NCBI GenBank assembly: GCA_963719975.1
Contig: CAVRED010000007.1
Location: forward strand, 868,001-932,000
Direction of reading: 5' to 3'
DNA: 64,000 nucleotides
Source of the DNA: Poindextera sp963719975
GTDB lineage: Bacteria > Pseudomonadota > Alphaproteobacteria > Caulobacterales > Caulobacteraceae
A program made the translations under genes and the position numbers. Each line of letters starts with the position of its first letter. Within the stretch, counting starts at the first letter, position 1. Below, one piece after another: positions 19,880 to 27,804 of this stretch. A model generated the notes under the pieces. The model was not told where the DNA came from and made no database searches. It saw only the letters and a list, made by a program, of their open reading frames with translations.

Positions 19880-20356
19880 CAGAGGAGGGCTTCAACCGCG
19901 CTTGCGATCTTGTCCGGCGTATCGACCGGCGCGAACCGCCGCACCACGCGTCCCTCTCGGTCGACGAGGAACTTGGTGAAGTTCCACTTGATCGCTTCGG
20001 AGCCGAGCAGGCCCTTCTGCGCCTTCTTGAGATAGGCGTAGAGCGGGTGCGCCGCGGGTCCGTTGACATCGATCTTGGCCATCATCGGGAAAGCTCACGT
20101 CGTAGGTCAGCGAGCAGAAGTTGGCGATGGCTGCGGCATCGCCCGGCTCCTGCGCCCCGAACTGGTTGCAGGGGAAGCCCAGGATCGTGAAGCCGCGGTC
20201 CTTGAAACGGCGATAGAGCGCTTCGAGACCCTCGTACTGCGGCGTGAACCCGCACTTGCTCGCCGTGTTGACGATCAGGAGCACCTGGCCGCGGTGCCCG
20301 GCCAGCGGCGCGGGCTTCCCATCCAGAGTTTCGGCTTCGAAATCGTAGATGCTCAT
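19879..20356 (-). CDS. Glutathione peroxidase family thiol peroxidase (one frame break)
   Basis: About 158 residues. The peroxidatic cysteine lies in VNTASKCGFTPQYEGLE; FPCNQFGAQEPG carries the Gln, and the C-terminal tetrad Trp is in IKWNFTKFLVD. The resolving-Cys region reads FCSLTYDVSFP. An extra G near 20090 breaks it between SFP and MMAKIDVNGP. Bacterial homologues are usually thioredoxin-dependent rather than glutathione-dependent. It sits between pdhC (eight-base gap) and lpdA (overlapping start), which places a peroxidase inside the PDH operon. Confidence 0.9.
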
Positions 20357-20364
20357 GGCTCCCC

Positions 20365-21735
20365 CTAGACGATCATGGTGACCGGCTCTTCGATCATCGC
20401 CTTGAAGGCGGCGAGGAACCGCGCGCCGATCGCGCCGTCGACCACCCGATGGTCGCAGGTCAGCGTGACGCTCATCACGGTGGCGATTGCGAGCTGGTCC
20501 CCGCGCGCCACCGGCCGCTTCTCGCCGGCCCCGACGCTCAGGATCGCGCCTTGCGGCTCGTTGATGATCGAGGCGAAGCTCCTGATGCCGAACATGCCGA
20601 GGTTGGAGACCGAAAAAGTGCCGCCCTGGTACTCCTCCGGCTTCAGCTTCCGCGTGCGAGCGCGCTCAGCCAGGTCCTTGGTTTCCTTGGCGATCTCCGC
20701 CAGCCCTTTGGTCTCGGCGGCGCGGACGATCGGGGTGATCAGCCCGCCATCGATGGCGACTGCCATGGCGATGTCGGCGTGGTGGTGCATGGCGATGCCG
20801 TCCGGCGTGTAGGAGGCGTTGGCGTCGGGAACGCGCTTCAGCGCGAGGGCCGCCGCCTTGATGACGAAGTCATTGACGCTGACCTTGACGCCGTCGGGCT
20901 CGAGCACGGCGTTGATCCGCGTGCGGGCTTCCAGCAGCCTGTCGATCTCGAGGTCGATCGTGAGCGGGAAGTGCGGCACGTCGCGGAAACTCTCGCTCAT
21001 CCGCCGCGCGATCGTCCGCTTCATCCCGTCGAGCGGAACAAGGTCGTAGGACCCGGGCGCGATGCCCATCTGCTCTAGGGAGAGGACTTGCCGCGGCGGG
21101 CGCCGCTTTGACTTCAGCAGGCGTTCTCGCGGCCGGGTGGGCCGCTTCAGTCCCTCTACGTCCCGCTTGATGATCCGCCCGTGCGGGCCTGATCCCTGCA
21201 CGGTCGCCAGATCGACGCCCGACTGCTCCGCCAAACGGCGGGCAAGCGGTGATGCAAATGCACGTTCGCTGGCCGGCTGCTCTGCTCTGGATTTGCTGGG
21301 CGGTTCCTTGGCCGGTCGAGGCGCCTCCCCTCCACCTTGCGGGGAGGGGCCAGGGGTGGGGGTGGCGGCGTGGGGGTCGGCGCTGGCGCCCCCATCCCCA
21401 ACCCGTTCCCCGCGAGGGGGAAGGGGCTTTGAGCGATCGTCTTGAGCCTCTGATTGCGGCTCGACGGCTCGTCTTGGCGCCGTTGTCTGAGCCTCCCCCT
21501 CGCCTTTCAGGCGCGCGATTGGGGTGTTGACCTTGACCTCTTCGGCGCCCTCGGGGACCAGGATCTCGACGACCTCGCCCTCATCGACGGCCTCGACCTC
21601 CATGGTCGCCTTGTCGGTCTCGATCTCGGCGATCACGTCGCCCGATCGCACTGTATCGCCGGCCTTGATGAACCACTTGGCGAGGGTGCCCTCCTCCATC
21701 GTTGGCGACAGCGCCGGCATGAGGATGTCGGTCAT
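20365..21735 (-). CDS. pdhC: Dihydrolipoamide acetyltransferase, PDH E2, with repeat-encoded linker
   Basis: 456 residues. The lipoyl domain (1-80) starts TDILMPALSPTMEEGTLAKW, with the lipoylated lysine in EIETDKATMEVEA. The subunit-binding domain is FASPLARRLAEQSGVDL to GRIIKRDVE, and the catalytic domain ends with TCDHRVVDGAIGARFL (His and Asp). Between lipoyl and binding domains, residues about 104-137 are written by a palindromic repeat (PGPSPQGGGE and the arm PPRGERVGDGG). The start ATG at 21735 overlaps the GFA gene; the same frame stays open into that gene, but not as coding sequence. Confidence 0.95.
   Translation of the reverse strand: MTDILMPALSPTMEEGTLAKWFIKAGDTVRSGDVIAEIETDKATMEVEAVDEGEVVEILVPEGAEEVKVNTPIARLKGEGEAQTTAPRRAVEPQSEAQDDRSKPLPPRGERVGDGGASADPHAATPTPGPSPQGGGEAPRPAKEPPSKSRAEQPASERAFASPLARRLAEQSGVDLATVQGSGPHGRIIKRDVEGLKRPTRPRERLLKSKRRPPRQVLSLEQMGIAPGSYDLVPLDGMKRTIARRMSESFRDVPHFPLTIDLEIDRLLEARTRINAVLEPDGVKVSVNDFVIKAAALALKRVPDANASYTPDGIAMHHHADIAMAVAIDGGLITPIVRAAETKGLAEIAKETKDLAERARTRKLKPEEYQGGTFSVSNLGMFGIRSFASIINEPQGAILSVGAGEKRPVARGDQLAIATVMSVTLTCDHRVVDGAIGARFLAAFKAMIEEPVTMIV
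21325..21426. repeat. Palindromic element inserted in frame in pdhC
   Basis: About 102 bases. The left arm is a hairpin, CTCCCCTCCACCTTGCGGGG followed by AGGGG, then a G-rich stretch. The right arm carries CCCCATCCCCAACCC and a second hairpin (TTCCCCGCGAGGGGGAAGGGG region). The halves are roughly complementary, so the whole can fold on itself. It is read through in frame, giving about 34 Pro/Gly-rich residues in the E2 linker. A related copy lies in pdhB. It resembles the coding palindromic repeats seen across alphaproteobacteria. Confidence 0.8.
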
Positions 21736-22145
21736 GCCTCGACCTCGAGCACGACGGGCGTCCAGCGCTGACGGCGCCGCTCGGTCCGGCTCTCTACGGT
21801 TTCGCCGTCGTAGTCGACCGGGCGTGCTGGCCGCTCGGCGAACGGGCGAATTCCGGCGCCGACCACGTTGAGCACGCCGTAACCTTCGATCACGGCGGCG
21901 ATGAAGACCCCGCAGGTCCTGCAGATGATGAAGTCGGAGGACCGCGTCCCGAAGCGATAACGCTGGACGCCGCTCTCCCGAAAGCCGAGCCAAAGCCGGC
22001 CGGCCGGGTCGCTCACCGTCTTGACGCCGTGTCGCCGGCAAAAGCCGCACCCGTCGGCGCGCACGTCCATAGCTTCGGGCGGCACATCGGTCTCGAACCG
22101 CACGGCCACGCCGCCGCAGTGGCAACCCCCGATAGACAGGCTCAC
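21732..22145 (-). CDS. GFA/CENP-V-family zinc protein, copy 1
   Basis: 137 residues of the family named for glutathione-dependent formaldehyde-activating enzyme. Zinc-ligand motifs: IGGCHCGGVAVRF, GCGFCRRHG and IICRTCGVFIAA. It overlaps pdhC downstream (four bases) and the second GFA gene upstream (four bases, ATGA type), so it is translated with the PDH subunits. The two copies share only the family motifs, so they are not a recent duplication. Family members bind zinc and often glutathione adducts; the substrate here is unknown. Confidence 0.87.
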   Translation of the reverse strand: MSLSIGGCHCGGVAVRFETDVPPEAMDVRADGCGFCRRHGVKTVSDPAGRLWLGFRESGVQRYRFGTRSSDFIICRTCGVFIAAVIEGYGVLNVVGAGIRPFAERPARPVDYDGETVESRTERRRQRWTPVVLEVEA

Positions 22146-22546
22146 GACGCGCCATCCTTGCTCAAGTGCGCCAGCGAGGCCGCATGCGCCTCCCAGTTTC
22201 GACCGTCGAAGGGCTCGATGTGGATATCCAGCGCGTCGCGGTCGTCGAGGCAGCGGGCGTTCACCGACCAGCCGTCGGGGTTGGAACGCGGGCGGTAGAA
22301 ACCCTTCACACCGCAGACCGAGCAGAACAGATGGTCCGCGACGCCAGTGTTGAATCGGTAGCTGGTCAGCGCCTCGGCGCCGCTAATCAGCTTGAAGCGG
22401 CTCTCCGGCGCAATGATGTGCACGAAGCTTGTCCGCTCGCAGATCGAGCAGTTGCAGCTTTGCGCCTCGATCATCTCCGGCAGCGCCACGGCGAAGCGCA
22501 CTGCGCCGCAATGGCAGCCGCCCTCGCGCCAGACGTCGCCGCTCAT
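22142..22546 (-). CDS. GFA/CENP-V-family zinc protein, copy 2
   Basis: 134 residues with the full canonical zinc set: EGGCHCGAVRFAV, CNCSICER and LFCSVCGVKGFYRP, plus the C-terminal VNARCLDD. It overlaps the pdhB stop by ATGA and the copy 1 start by four bases. This copy is closer to the textbook family than copy 1. A link to aldehyde or thiol-adduct handling during pyruvate oxidation is inference from position only. Confidence 0.9.
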   Translation of the reverse strand: MSGDVWREGGCHCGAVRFAVALPEMIEAQSCNCSICERTSFVHIIAPESRFKLISGAEALTSYRFNTGVADHLFCSVCGVKGFYRPRSNPDGWSVNARCLDDRDALDIHIEPFDGRNWEAHAASLAHLSKDGAS

Positions 22547-24007
22547 CGGTAGGACACCGCCTTAGCCGCGCGCACGATCTTTTCGACCGAGGGCAGCGAG
22601 AGCGCCTCCAGGTTGGCGGCGTAGGGCAAAGGCACATCCTCCTGATGCACCCGCGCCGGCGGCGCATCCAGCCAGTCGAACGCCTGCTCGATCACCCGCG
22701 CCACGACCTCGGCGCCGACGCCCATCGGGCCCCAGCCCTCCTCGCAGGAGACCAGGCGGTTGGTCTTTTTCACGCTCTCGACGATGGTCGCATCGTCCAG
22801 GGGGCGAAGCGTCCTGAGATCGATCACCTCCGCCTCGATGCCCTCCCGGGCGAGTTCGTCGGCCGCCTCCAATGCCAGGCCGACCATGCGCGAGTGGGCG
22901 GTCAACGTGACGTCGGCGCCGGGCCTACGCACCTTGGCGCGGCCGATCGGCACCACCCAATCCTCCACGTCGGGGACATCGAACTCGTGGCCGTAAAGCA
23001 TTTCATTTTCGAGGAAAATGACCGGGTTCGGGTCCCGGATCGCCGCCTTCAAGAGGCCCTTGGCGTCAGCGGCGTCGTATGGCGCGACGACCTTCAGGCC
23101 GGGCACATGGGCGTACCAGCTGGAATAGTCCTGGCTGTGCTGGGCGGCGACCCGGGCGGCCGCGCCGTTCGGCCCGCGAAAGACGACCGCGCACTCAATC
23201 AGGCCGCCGGACATGTAGCGGCTCTTGGCGGCCGAGTTGATGATCTGATCGATCGCCTGCATGGCGAAGTTGAAGGTCATGAACTCGACGATGGGTTTGA
23301 GACCGGCGAAGGCGGCGCCGACGCCCAGGCCCGTGAACCCGTGTTCGGTGATGGGGGTGTCGACCACGCGCTCAGGCCCGAACTCCTGCAGGAGGTCGCG
23401 GCTCACCTTGTAGGCGCCCTGGTACTGAGCGACCTCCTCGCCCATCAGGAAGACCCCGGGGTCGCGCCGCATCTCCTCGGCCATGGCGTCGCGCAGCGCG
23501 TCGCGGACCGAGAGGCGGATCAGCTTGGTCCCGGCGGGAATGTCGGGGTCGGCGGACGCGGTCGGCTCCTGCCTCGCTGTCTGGGACGCTTCCCCTCCAC
23601 CTCGCGGAGAGGAGATGGGGGCAGGCTCTGCGCGCGGCGCCTCGGGTTGCGGCGCCGACTTGGACTCCGCGACTCCTGCGCCGGCGCCCCGATCCCCAAT
23701 CCCTTTCCCGCGAAGGGGGATGCGTTTTGGGAAGGTCGTCCGACTCTGCCGTTGGCGCCCCAGCGGCGTCGCCGCCGGTCAGGCGCGCGATCGGGGTGTT
23801 GACCTTGACCTCTTCCGTTCCCTCAGGGACCAAAATCTCGGCGACTTCGCCTTCGTCGACGGCTTCGACCTCCATGGTCGCCTTGTCGGTCTCGATCTCC
23901 GCGATCACATCACCCGAGCGCACCTTGTCTCCGGGCTTGATGAACCACTTGGCGAGGGTCCCCTCCTCCATCGTGGGCGAAAGCGCCGGCATGAGAACGT
24001 CAGTCAT
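22543..24007 (-). CDS. pdhB: Pyruvate dehydrogenase E1 beta with N-terminal lipoyl domain (one frame break)
   Basis: The lipoyl domain starts TDVLMPALSPTMEEGTLAKW, nearly identical to that of pdhC, with the lysine in ETDKATMEVEA. After a linker, the catalytic part reads AEEMRRDPGVFLMGEEVAQYQ, EHGFTGLGVGAAFAGLKP, SWYAHVPGLKVVAPYDAADA and EEGWGPMGVGAEV, the transketolase-like E1-beta signature. A frame break near 23715 lies in the linker; the middle frame (GAGVAESKSAPQPE) continues into the E1 domain. Part of the linker is repeat-derived. Lipoylated E1-beta is a known alphaproteobacterial variant. It starts about 65 bases after the pdhA stop. Confidence 0.94.
23589..23735. repeat. Related palindromic element in the pdhB linker
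   Basis: The left arm TTCCCCTCCACCTCGCGGAG-AGGAGATGGGGG and the right arm GCGCCCCGATCCCCAATCCC-TTTCCCGCGAAGGGGGA match the two arms of the pdhC element at 21325-21426, with a different spacer of about 45 bases. It is read through as Pro/Gly/Ser-rich linker (ISSPRGGGEA against PSPQGGGEA in pdhC). The copies are diverged, so insertion was not recent or was followed by drift. Confidence 0.72.
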
Positions 24008-24073
24008 CCGCCTACGCTCCTGATGGAGCTACAGCGGACGAGACTCGCCCTCCGAAGCCTTGGCGAAAGAGTG

Positions 24074-25096
24074 TCAACCAGACGCCTCCGCGTAGACGTC
24101 GGTGTAGAGCTCACCTGGATCCGGCTCCGGCGCGGTGCGAGCGAATTCGGCGGCGTCGGCGACGGTGCGGCGGATCTCGGCGTCGATGTCCTTCAGCTGC
24201 GCCTCGTCGGCTATCCCGGCCTCGATCAACCGCTCCTGCAGATGATCGATCGGGTCGCGGGTCTTGCGCACCTCGTCGATCTCCTCGCGCGTGCGGTACT
24301 TGCCCGGATCGCTCATCGAATGGCCGCGATAGCGATAGGTCTTCATCTCCAGGATGATCGGCCCGTTGCCATTGCGAGCATGCTCGGCCGCCCTCGCGCC
24401 CGCGTCGCGCACAGCGCTCACGTCCATGCCGTCGACCTCGGCGCCCGGAATGTTGAAGCTGGCGCCGCGGCGATAGAGGTGCGTCTCTGAGGACGACCGC
24501 TCGACGCTGGTGCCCATGGCGTACTGGTTGTTCTCGACCAGATAGACGATCGGCAGCCGCCAGAGCTCGGCCATGTTGAAGCTCTCGTAGACCTGGCCCT
24601 GGTTCGCCGCGCCGTCGCCGAAATAGACGAACGCGACCTTGCCGTTCTTGCGATAGCGATTGGAGAAGCCGAGCCCCGTGCCGAGCGACACCTGGGCGCC
24701 GACGATGCCGTGGCCGCCGTAGAAATCGTGCTGGGGCGCGAACATGTGCATCGAGCCGCCCTTGCCCTTCGAGGCGCCGGGCTCGCGGCCGGTGAGCTCG
24801 GCCATGACCGCCTTCGGATCGACGCCGCAGGCCAGCATGTGGCCGTGGGCGCGGTAGGCGGTGATGATCTGATCGCCTGGTTGTTTCACCGCCTGCATCC
24901 CCACGGCGATCGCTTCCTGGCCGATGTAGAGGTGGCAGAAGCCGCCGATCAGGCCCATGCCGTAGAGCTGCCCGGCCCGCTCCTCGAAGCGGCGGATCAG
25001 CAGCATTCGGCGATAGAAGGCGAGCAGCTCGTCCCTGTCGGGCGCCTTCGCCGAACCAGCCCGGCTCTTGATCTTGGCAGCCGCCGCGCGCGCCAT
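24074..25096 (-). CDS. pdhA: Pyruvate dehydrogenase E1 alpha
   Basis: 340 residues, normal length. The thiamine-diphosphate motif is complete: GDGAANQGQVYESFNMA followed by LVENNQYAMGT. RRFEERAGQLYGMGLIGGFC, YRAHGHMLACG, KGKGGSMHMF and the phosphorylation-loop-like YRYRGHSMSDPGKYR are all present. The enzyme decarboxylates pyruvate and passes the acetyl group to lipoyl lysines. It is the first gene of pdhA-pdhB-GFA-GFA-pdhC-gpx-lpdA, and its start lies 45 bases after the ftsB stop. Confidence 0.96.
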   Translation of the reverse strand: MARAAAAKIKSRAGSAKAPDRDELLAFYRRMLLIRRFEERAGQLYGMGLIGGFCHLYIGQEAIAVGMQAVKQPGDQIITAYRAHGHMLACGVDPKAVMAELTGREPGASKGKGGSMHMFAPQHDFYGGHGIVGAQVSLGTGLGFSNRYRKNGKVAFVYFGDGAANQGQVYESFNMAELWRLPIVYLVENNQYAMGTSVERSSSETHLYRRGASFNIPGAEVDGMDVSAVRDAGARAAEHARNGNGPIILEMKTYRYRGHSMSDPGKYRTREEIDEVRKTRDPIDHLQERLIEAGIADEAQLKDIDAEIRRTVADAAEFARTAPEPDPGELYTDVYAEASG

Positions 25097-25140
25097 GGTC
25101 CTTCACGTCCCACACCAGCCCCGGCCTGAGTCGCAAACGC

Positions 25141-25437
25141 TCAGCGGTCAGTGCGGATCACATAGTCCCTGGGGTCGGCCAAGCCTAGGAGGGAACGGGC
25201 GCGCTCGTCGAGAAGGTCGGCCGAGAGGCTGTCGTCGCGCAAAAGATGCGCCTGACGCTCCAGATCCTGCCGTTCGGCGTCCAGCCTTGTGAGCTCCTGG
25301 GTCTTCTCTGCCAGGATGGCGTTTCGTTGCGCGCGCTCGAGCAGGCCGCGGTCGCCGGTGAAGGCCTGGAATCCGAAGTAGAAGATCAGCGCCGCCAGGA
25401 TCGCGGTCGGGATGTAGGACTGGAGACTCCGGCGCAT
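25141..25437 (-). CDS. ftsB: FtsB/DivIC-family septum protein
   Basis: 98 residues: a short cytoplasmic N-terminus, one membrane helix (IPTAILAALIFYFGFQAF), then a coiled coil (about 35-75, LLERAQRNAILAEKTQELTRLDAERQDLE) and ARSLLGLADPRDYVI, the family C-terminal motif. FtsB bridges FtsL and FtsQ in the divisome. It lies between eno and pdhA on the same strand, the usual alphaproteobacterial order. Confidence 0.88.
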   Translation of the reverse strand: MRRSLQSYIPTAILAALIFYFGFQAFTGDRGLLERAQRNAILAEKTQELTRLDAERQDLERQAHLLRDDSLSADLLDERARSLLGLADPRDYVIRTDR

Positions 25438-25483
25438 GACGGCGGAGCCTGCCGTCGCGTGCTTAATGAAGCGTTGAAGGCCC

Positions 25484-26764
25484 CTAGAGCCGCTTCAGCG
25501 CATCGGCTCCCGCGTAGGCCGCTTGATCGCCCAACTCCTCCTCGATGCGCAGCAGCTGGTTGTACTTGGCCAATCGGTCGGAGCGCGACAGCGAGCCGGC
25601 TTTGATCTGGCCGCAGCCGGTGGCGACGGCCAGGTCGGCGATCGTCGAGTCCTCCGTCTCGCCGGAGCGATGCGACATCACGGCCGTGTAGGCCGCGCGA
25701 TGGGCGAGCGCGATCGCCTCAAGGGTCTCGGTCAGCGAGCCGATCTGGTTGACCTTGATGAGGATCGAGTTGGCCAGCCCGCCTTCGATGCCCTCCGCCA
25801 GGCGCTCGACGTTGGTCACGAAGAGGTCATCCCCCGTGAGCTGGATTTTGCCGCCCAGGCGCTCGGTGATCAGCTTCCAGCCGGCGAAGTCGTCCTCGGC
25901 CATGCCGTCTTCGATAGAAACGATGGGGAACTTTGCGGTCAGGTCGGCCAGGTAGTCGACCATTCCCGCCTGGTCGAGGCTCTTGCCCTCGCCGGCGAGC
26001 TCGTACTTGCCGTCCTTGAAGAACTCGCTCGCCGCCGGGTCGAGGCCGAGATTGAAGTCCCGCCCGGCCTTGTAGCCGGCTGTCTCGCCGGCCTTGACAA
26101 TGAAGGCCAGCGCCTCCTCGGCCGATTTCAGGTCCGGCGCAAAGCCGCCCTCGTCGCCGACGTTGGTCGAGTGGCCCGCCGCGTGCAGCGCCGACTTCAG
26201 ACTGTGGAAGATTTCCGAGCCCATGCGCAACGCTTCGGCGAAGCTCGGCGCCCCGGTCGGCAGCACCATGAACTCCTGGATGTCGATCGGATTGTCGGCA
26301 TGGACGCCGCCATTGATGATGTTCATCTGCGGCACAGGCAGCAGGTGCGCCCCCGCCCCGCCGACATATTTGTAAAGCGGCAGGGCTGCCGACACGGCCG
26401 CGGCCTTGGCGACCGCGAGCGACACGCCGAGGATGGCGTTCGCGCCCAGCCGGCTCTTGTTGGGCGTCCCGTCCAGCGCGATCAGGGTCCTGTCGATGCG
26501 CCGTTGATCCTCGGCGTCGAAGCCGGAGAGCGCGTCGAAGATCTCGCCGTTGACCGCTTCGACCGCGTGCAGGACGCCTTTGCCGCCGTAGCGCCTGGCG
26601 TCGCCGTCGCGTTTCTCGACCGCCTCATGCGCCCCGGTCGAGGCGCCGGACGGAACGGCCGCGCGGCCGAAAGACCCGTCCTCGAGGGTGACGTCCACCT
26701 CGACCGTCGGGTTGCCGCGGCTGTCGAGGATCTCGCGGCCTAGGATGTCGACAATCTCGGTCAC
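25484..26764 (-). CDS. eno: Enolase
   Basis: 426 residues, intact. It converts 2-phosphoglycerate to phosphoenolpyruvate. N-terminal block: IVDILGREILDSRGNPTVEV with GASTGAHEA. Metal ligands and catalytic residues lie in VSIEDGMAEDDFAGW, QLTGDDLFVTN and LIKVNQIGSLTETLEA. The signature SHRSGETEDSTIADLAVA is present. The gene is followed by ftsB and the PDH operon, so glycolysis and pyruvate oxidation are encoded in sequence. Confidence 0.98.
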   Translation of the reverse strand: MTEIVDILGREILDSRGNPTVEVDVTLEDGSFGRAAVPSGASTGAHEAVEKRDGDARRYGGKGVLHAVEAVNGEIFDALSGFDAEDQRRIDRTLIALDGTPNKSRLGANAILGVSLAVAKAAAVSAALPLYKYVGGAGAHLLPVPQMNIINGGVHADNPIDIQEFMVLPTGAPSFAEALRMGSEIFHSLKSALHAAGHSTNVGDEGGFAPDLKSAEEALAFIVKAGETAGYKAGRDFNLGLDPAASEFFKDGKYELAGEGKSLDQAGMVDYLADLTAKFPIVSIEDGMAEDDFAGWKLITERLGGKIQLTGDDLFVTNVERLAEGIEGGLANSILIKVNQIGSLTETLEAIALAHRAAYTAVMSHRSGETEDSTIADLAVATGCGQIKAGSLSRSDRLAKYNQLLRIEEELGDQAAYAGADALKRL

Positions 26765-26840
26765 GGACTGGGCTCCCTCGACGCTGGCGCCGGGTGTTAG
26801 CCCAGCGGGCCGCCGCGGGGAAGCGCCGGGCGCCGGGGCG

Positions 26841-27023
26841 CTAGTCCTCCTTTGGCGTCAGAACCTGGCGGCCCTTGTACATGCCGGTCTTTAAGTCGAT
26901 GTGGTGCGGCCGGCGAAGCTCGCCGGTCTCCTTGTCCTCGATGAAGCTGTTCGGCTTCAGCGCGTGGTGCGAGCGCCGCATGCCGGCGCGCGAGGGGGAG
27001 ACTTTGCGTTTGGGAACGGCCAT
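26841..27023 (-). CDS. rpmF: Ribosomal protein bL32
   Basis: 60 residues starting MAVPKRKVSPSRAGMRRSHH, the standard bL32 N-terminus, followed by NSFIEDKETGELRRPHHIDL. As in other alphaproteobacterial L32 proteins, the C-terminal zinc cysteines are absent. The ATG at 27023 is fixed by the conserved AVPKRK. It precedes eno on the same strand. Confidence 0.97.
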   Translation of the reverse strand: MAVPKRKVSPSRAGMRRSHHALKPNSFIEDKETGELRRPHHIDLKTGMYKGRQVLTPKED

Positions 27024-27213
27024 GGACGGAGCTTCTTGGTCGACTGAATGGGCGGCAGGCGACCTGGGTCGCTCGCGTGAGCGGGCGTCTATGCCCGAAA
27101 CCGCCCGCTGTTTCAAGGAAGCCAGACAGCAGGCCGGCTCCGGACGTTGACGACGGTTGCCCACGCCGCACGCCGGATGGATGGTGTCCGGACAACGATC
27201 GAGGAGACCCCCC

Positions 27214-27435
27214 ATGCGCCGAGCGCTGGCTATTGTCGCCGTGCTTGCGTACGCCCTCTGCGCGTCCTCATCCGCAGCCCTCACCTGCCTCAACAGCAAG
27301 CCTTGCGGGGACAAGTGCATCCCCTTCAAGAAGATCTGCCACCCACCGCCGCGACCGTTGCCGTGTCCAGTCGGCTCCTACCACTGCGGAAGAGGCTGCA
27401 TTCCCGACAAGGATCTCTGCGCCGTTCCCCTATGA
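27214..27435 (+). CDS. Small Cys-rich secreted protein
   Basis: 73 residues. A clear signal peptide (MRRALAIVAVLAYALCASSSA) is followed by a mature part of about 50 residues with eight cysteines, arranged as two similar modules: CLNSKPCGDKCIPFKKICH and CPVGSYHCGRGCIPDKDLC. Each has the pattern C-x(5,7)-C-G-x2-C-I-P-x(2,3)-K/D-x2-C. GAGGAG is well placed upstream of the ATG. The cysteines probably form disulfides in the periplasm or outside. No function is known to me. Its end overlaps the convergent YjbR-like gene by six bases. Confidence 0.75.
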   Translation: MRRALAIVAVLAYALCASSSAALTCLNSKPCGDKCIPFKKICHPPPRPLPCPVGSYHCGRGCIPDKDLCAVPL

Positions 27436-27765
27436 CCCGCGCACCGACCCAAGCCGCTTCGGGGCGACGTTGCGCCACGCAAGATCGAGCGCCAGCCTGA
27501 TCAGCGCCTCGTCTGCGCCTTCGAAGAAGACGAACGTCGAGCCTTTGCGGCCCCAATAGCCAGGGACCGGTTCGACGACGCCTGGATGCGCCTCGCTCAG
27601 ATTGTGCTGATCCTCGGGCGCCAGCTTCACCATCATTCGGGGCCGGTCGAGGTGAATGGTCGAGAAGATCTTCCCCGCCACGCGGAACGAGGGAATGCCG
27701 TGGTGCCCGGCCTCCTCGGCCTTCGGCAACGCGAGCGCCAAACGGCGAACATCATCGCGGGTCAT
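27430..27765 (-). CDS. MmcQ/YjbR-family protein
   Basis: 111 residues. The start TRDDVRRLALALPKAEEAGHHG with PSFRVAGKIFSTI, and the tail GSTFVFFEGADEALIRLALDLAWRNVAPK, match the YjbR/CyaY-fold family of small double-wing proteins, often annotated as DNA-binding; the biochemical role is not established. It is complete and unbroken, and is divergent from gmd with 39 bases between starts. Confidence 0.82.
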   Translation of the reverse strand: MTRDDVRRLALALPKAEEAGHHGIPSFRVAGKIFSTIHLDRPRMMVKLAPEDQHNLSEAHPGVVEPVPGYWGRKGSTFVFFEGADEALIRLALDLAWRNVAPKRLGSVRGS

Positions 27766-27804
27766 CGCTTGCTCCAGCTTCTAGCGACGCGATAGCTTGC
27801 CGCC

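Noticed and set aside
20365..22155. Apparent N-terminal extension of pdhC through the GFA gene
   Set aside because: The extension is another frame of the GFA gene and does not resemble E2; the lipoyl domain begins at the ATG at 21735.
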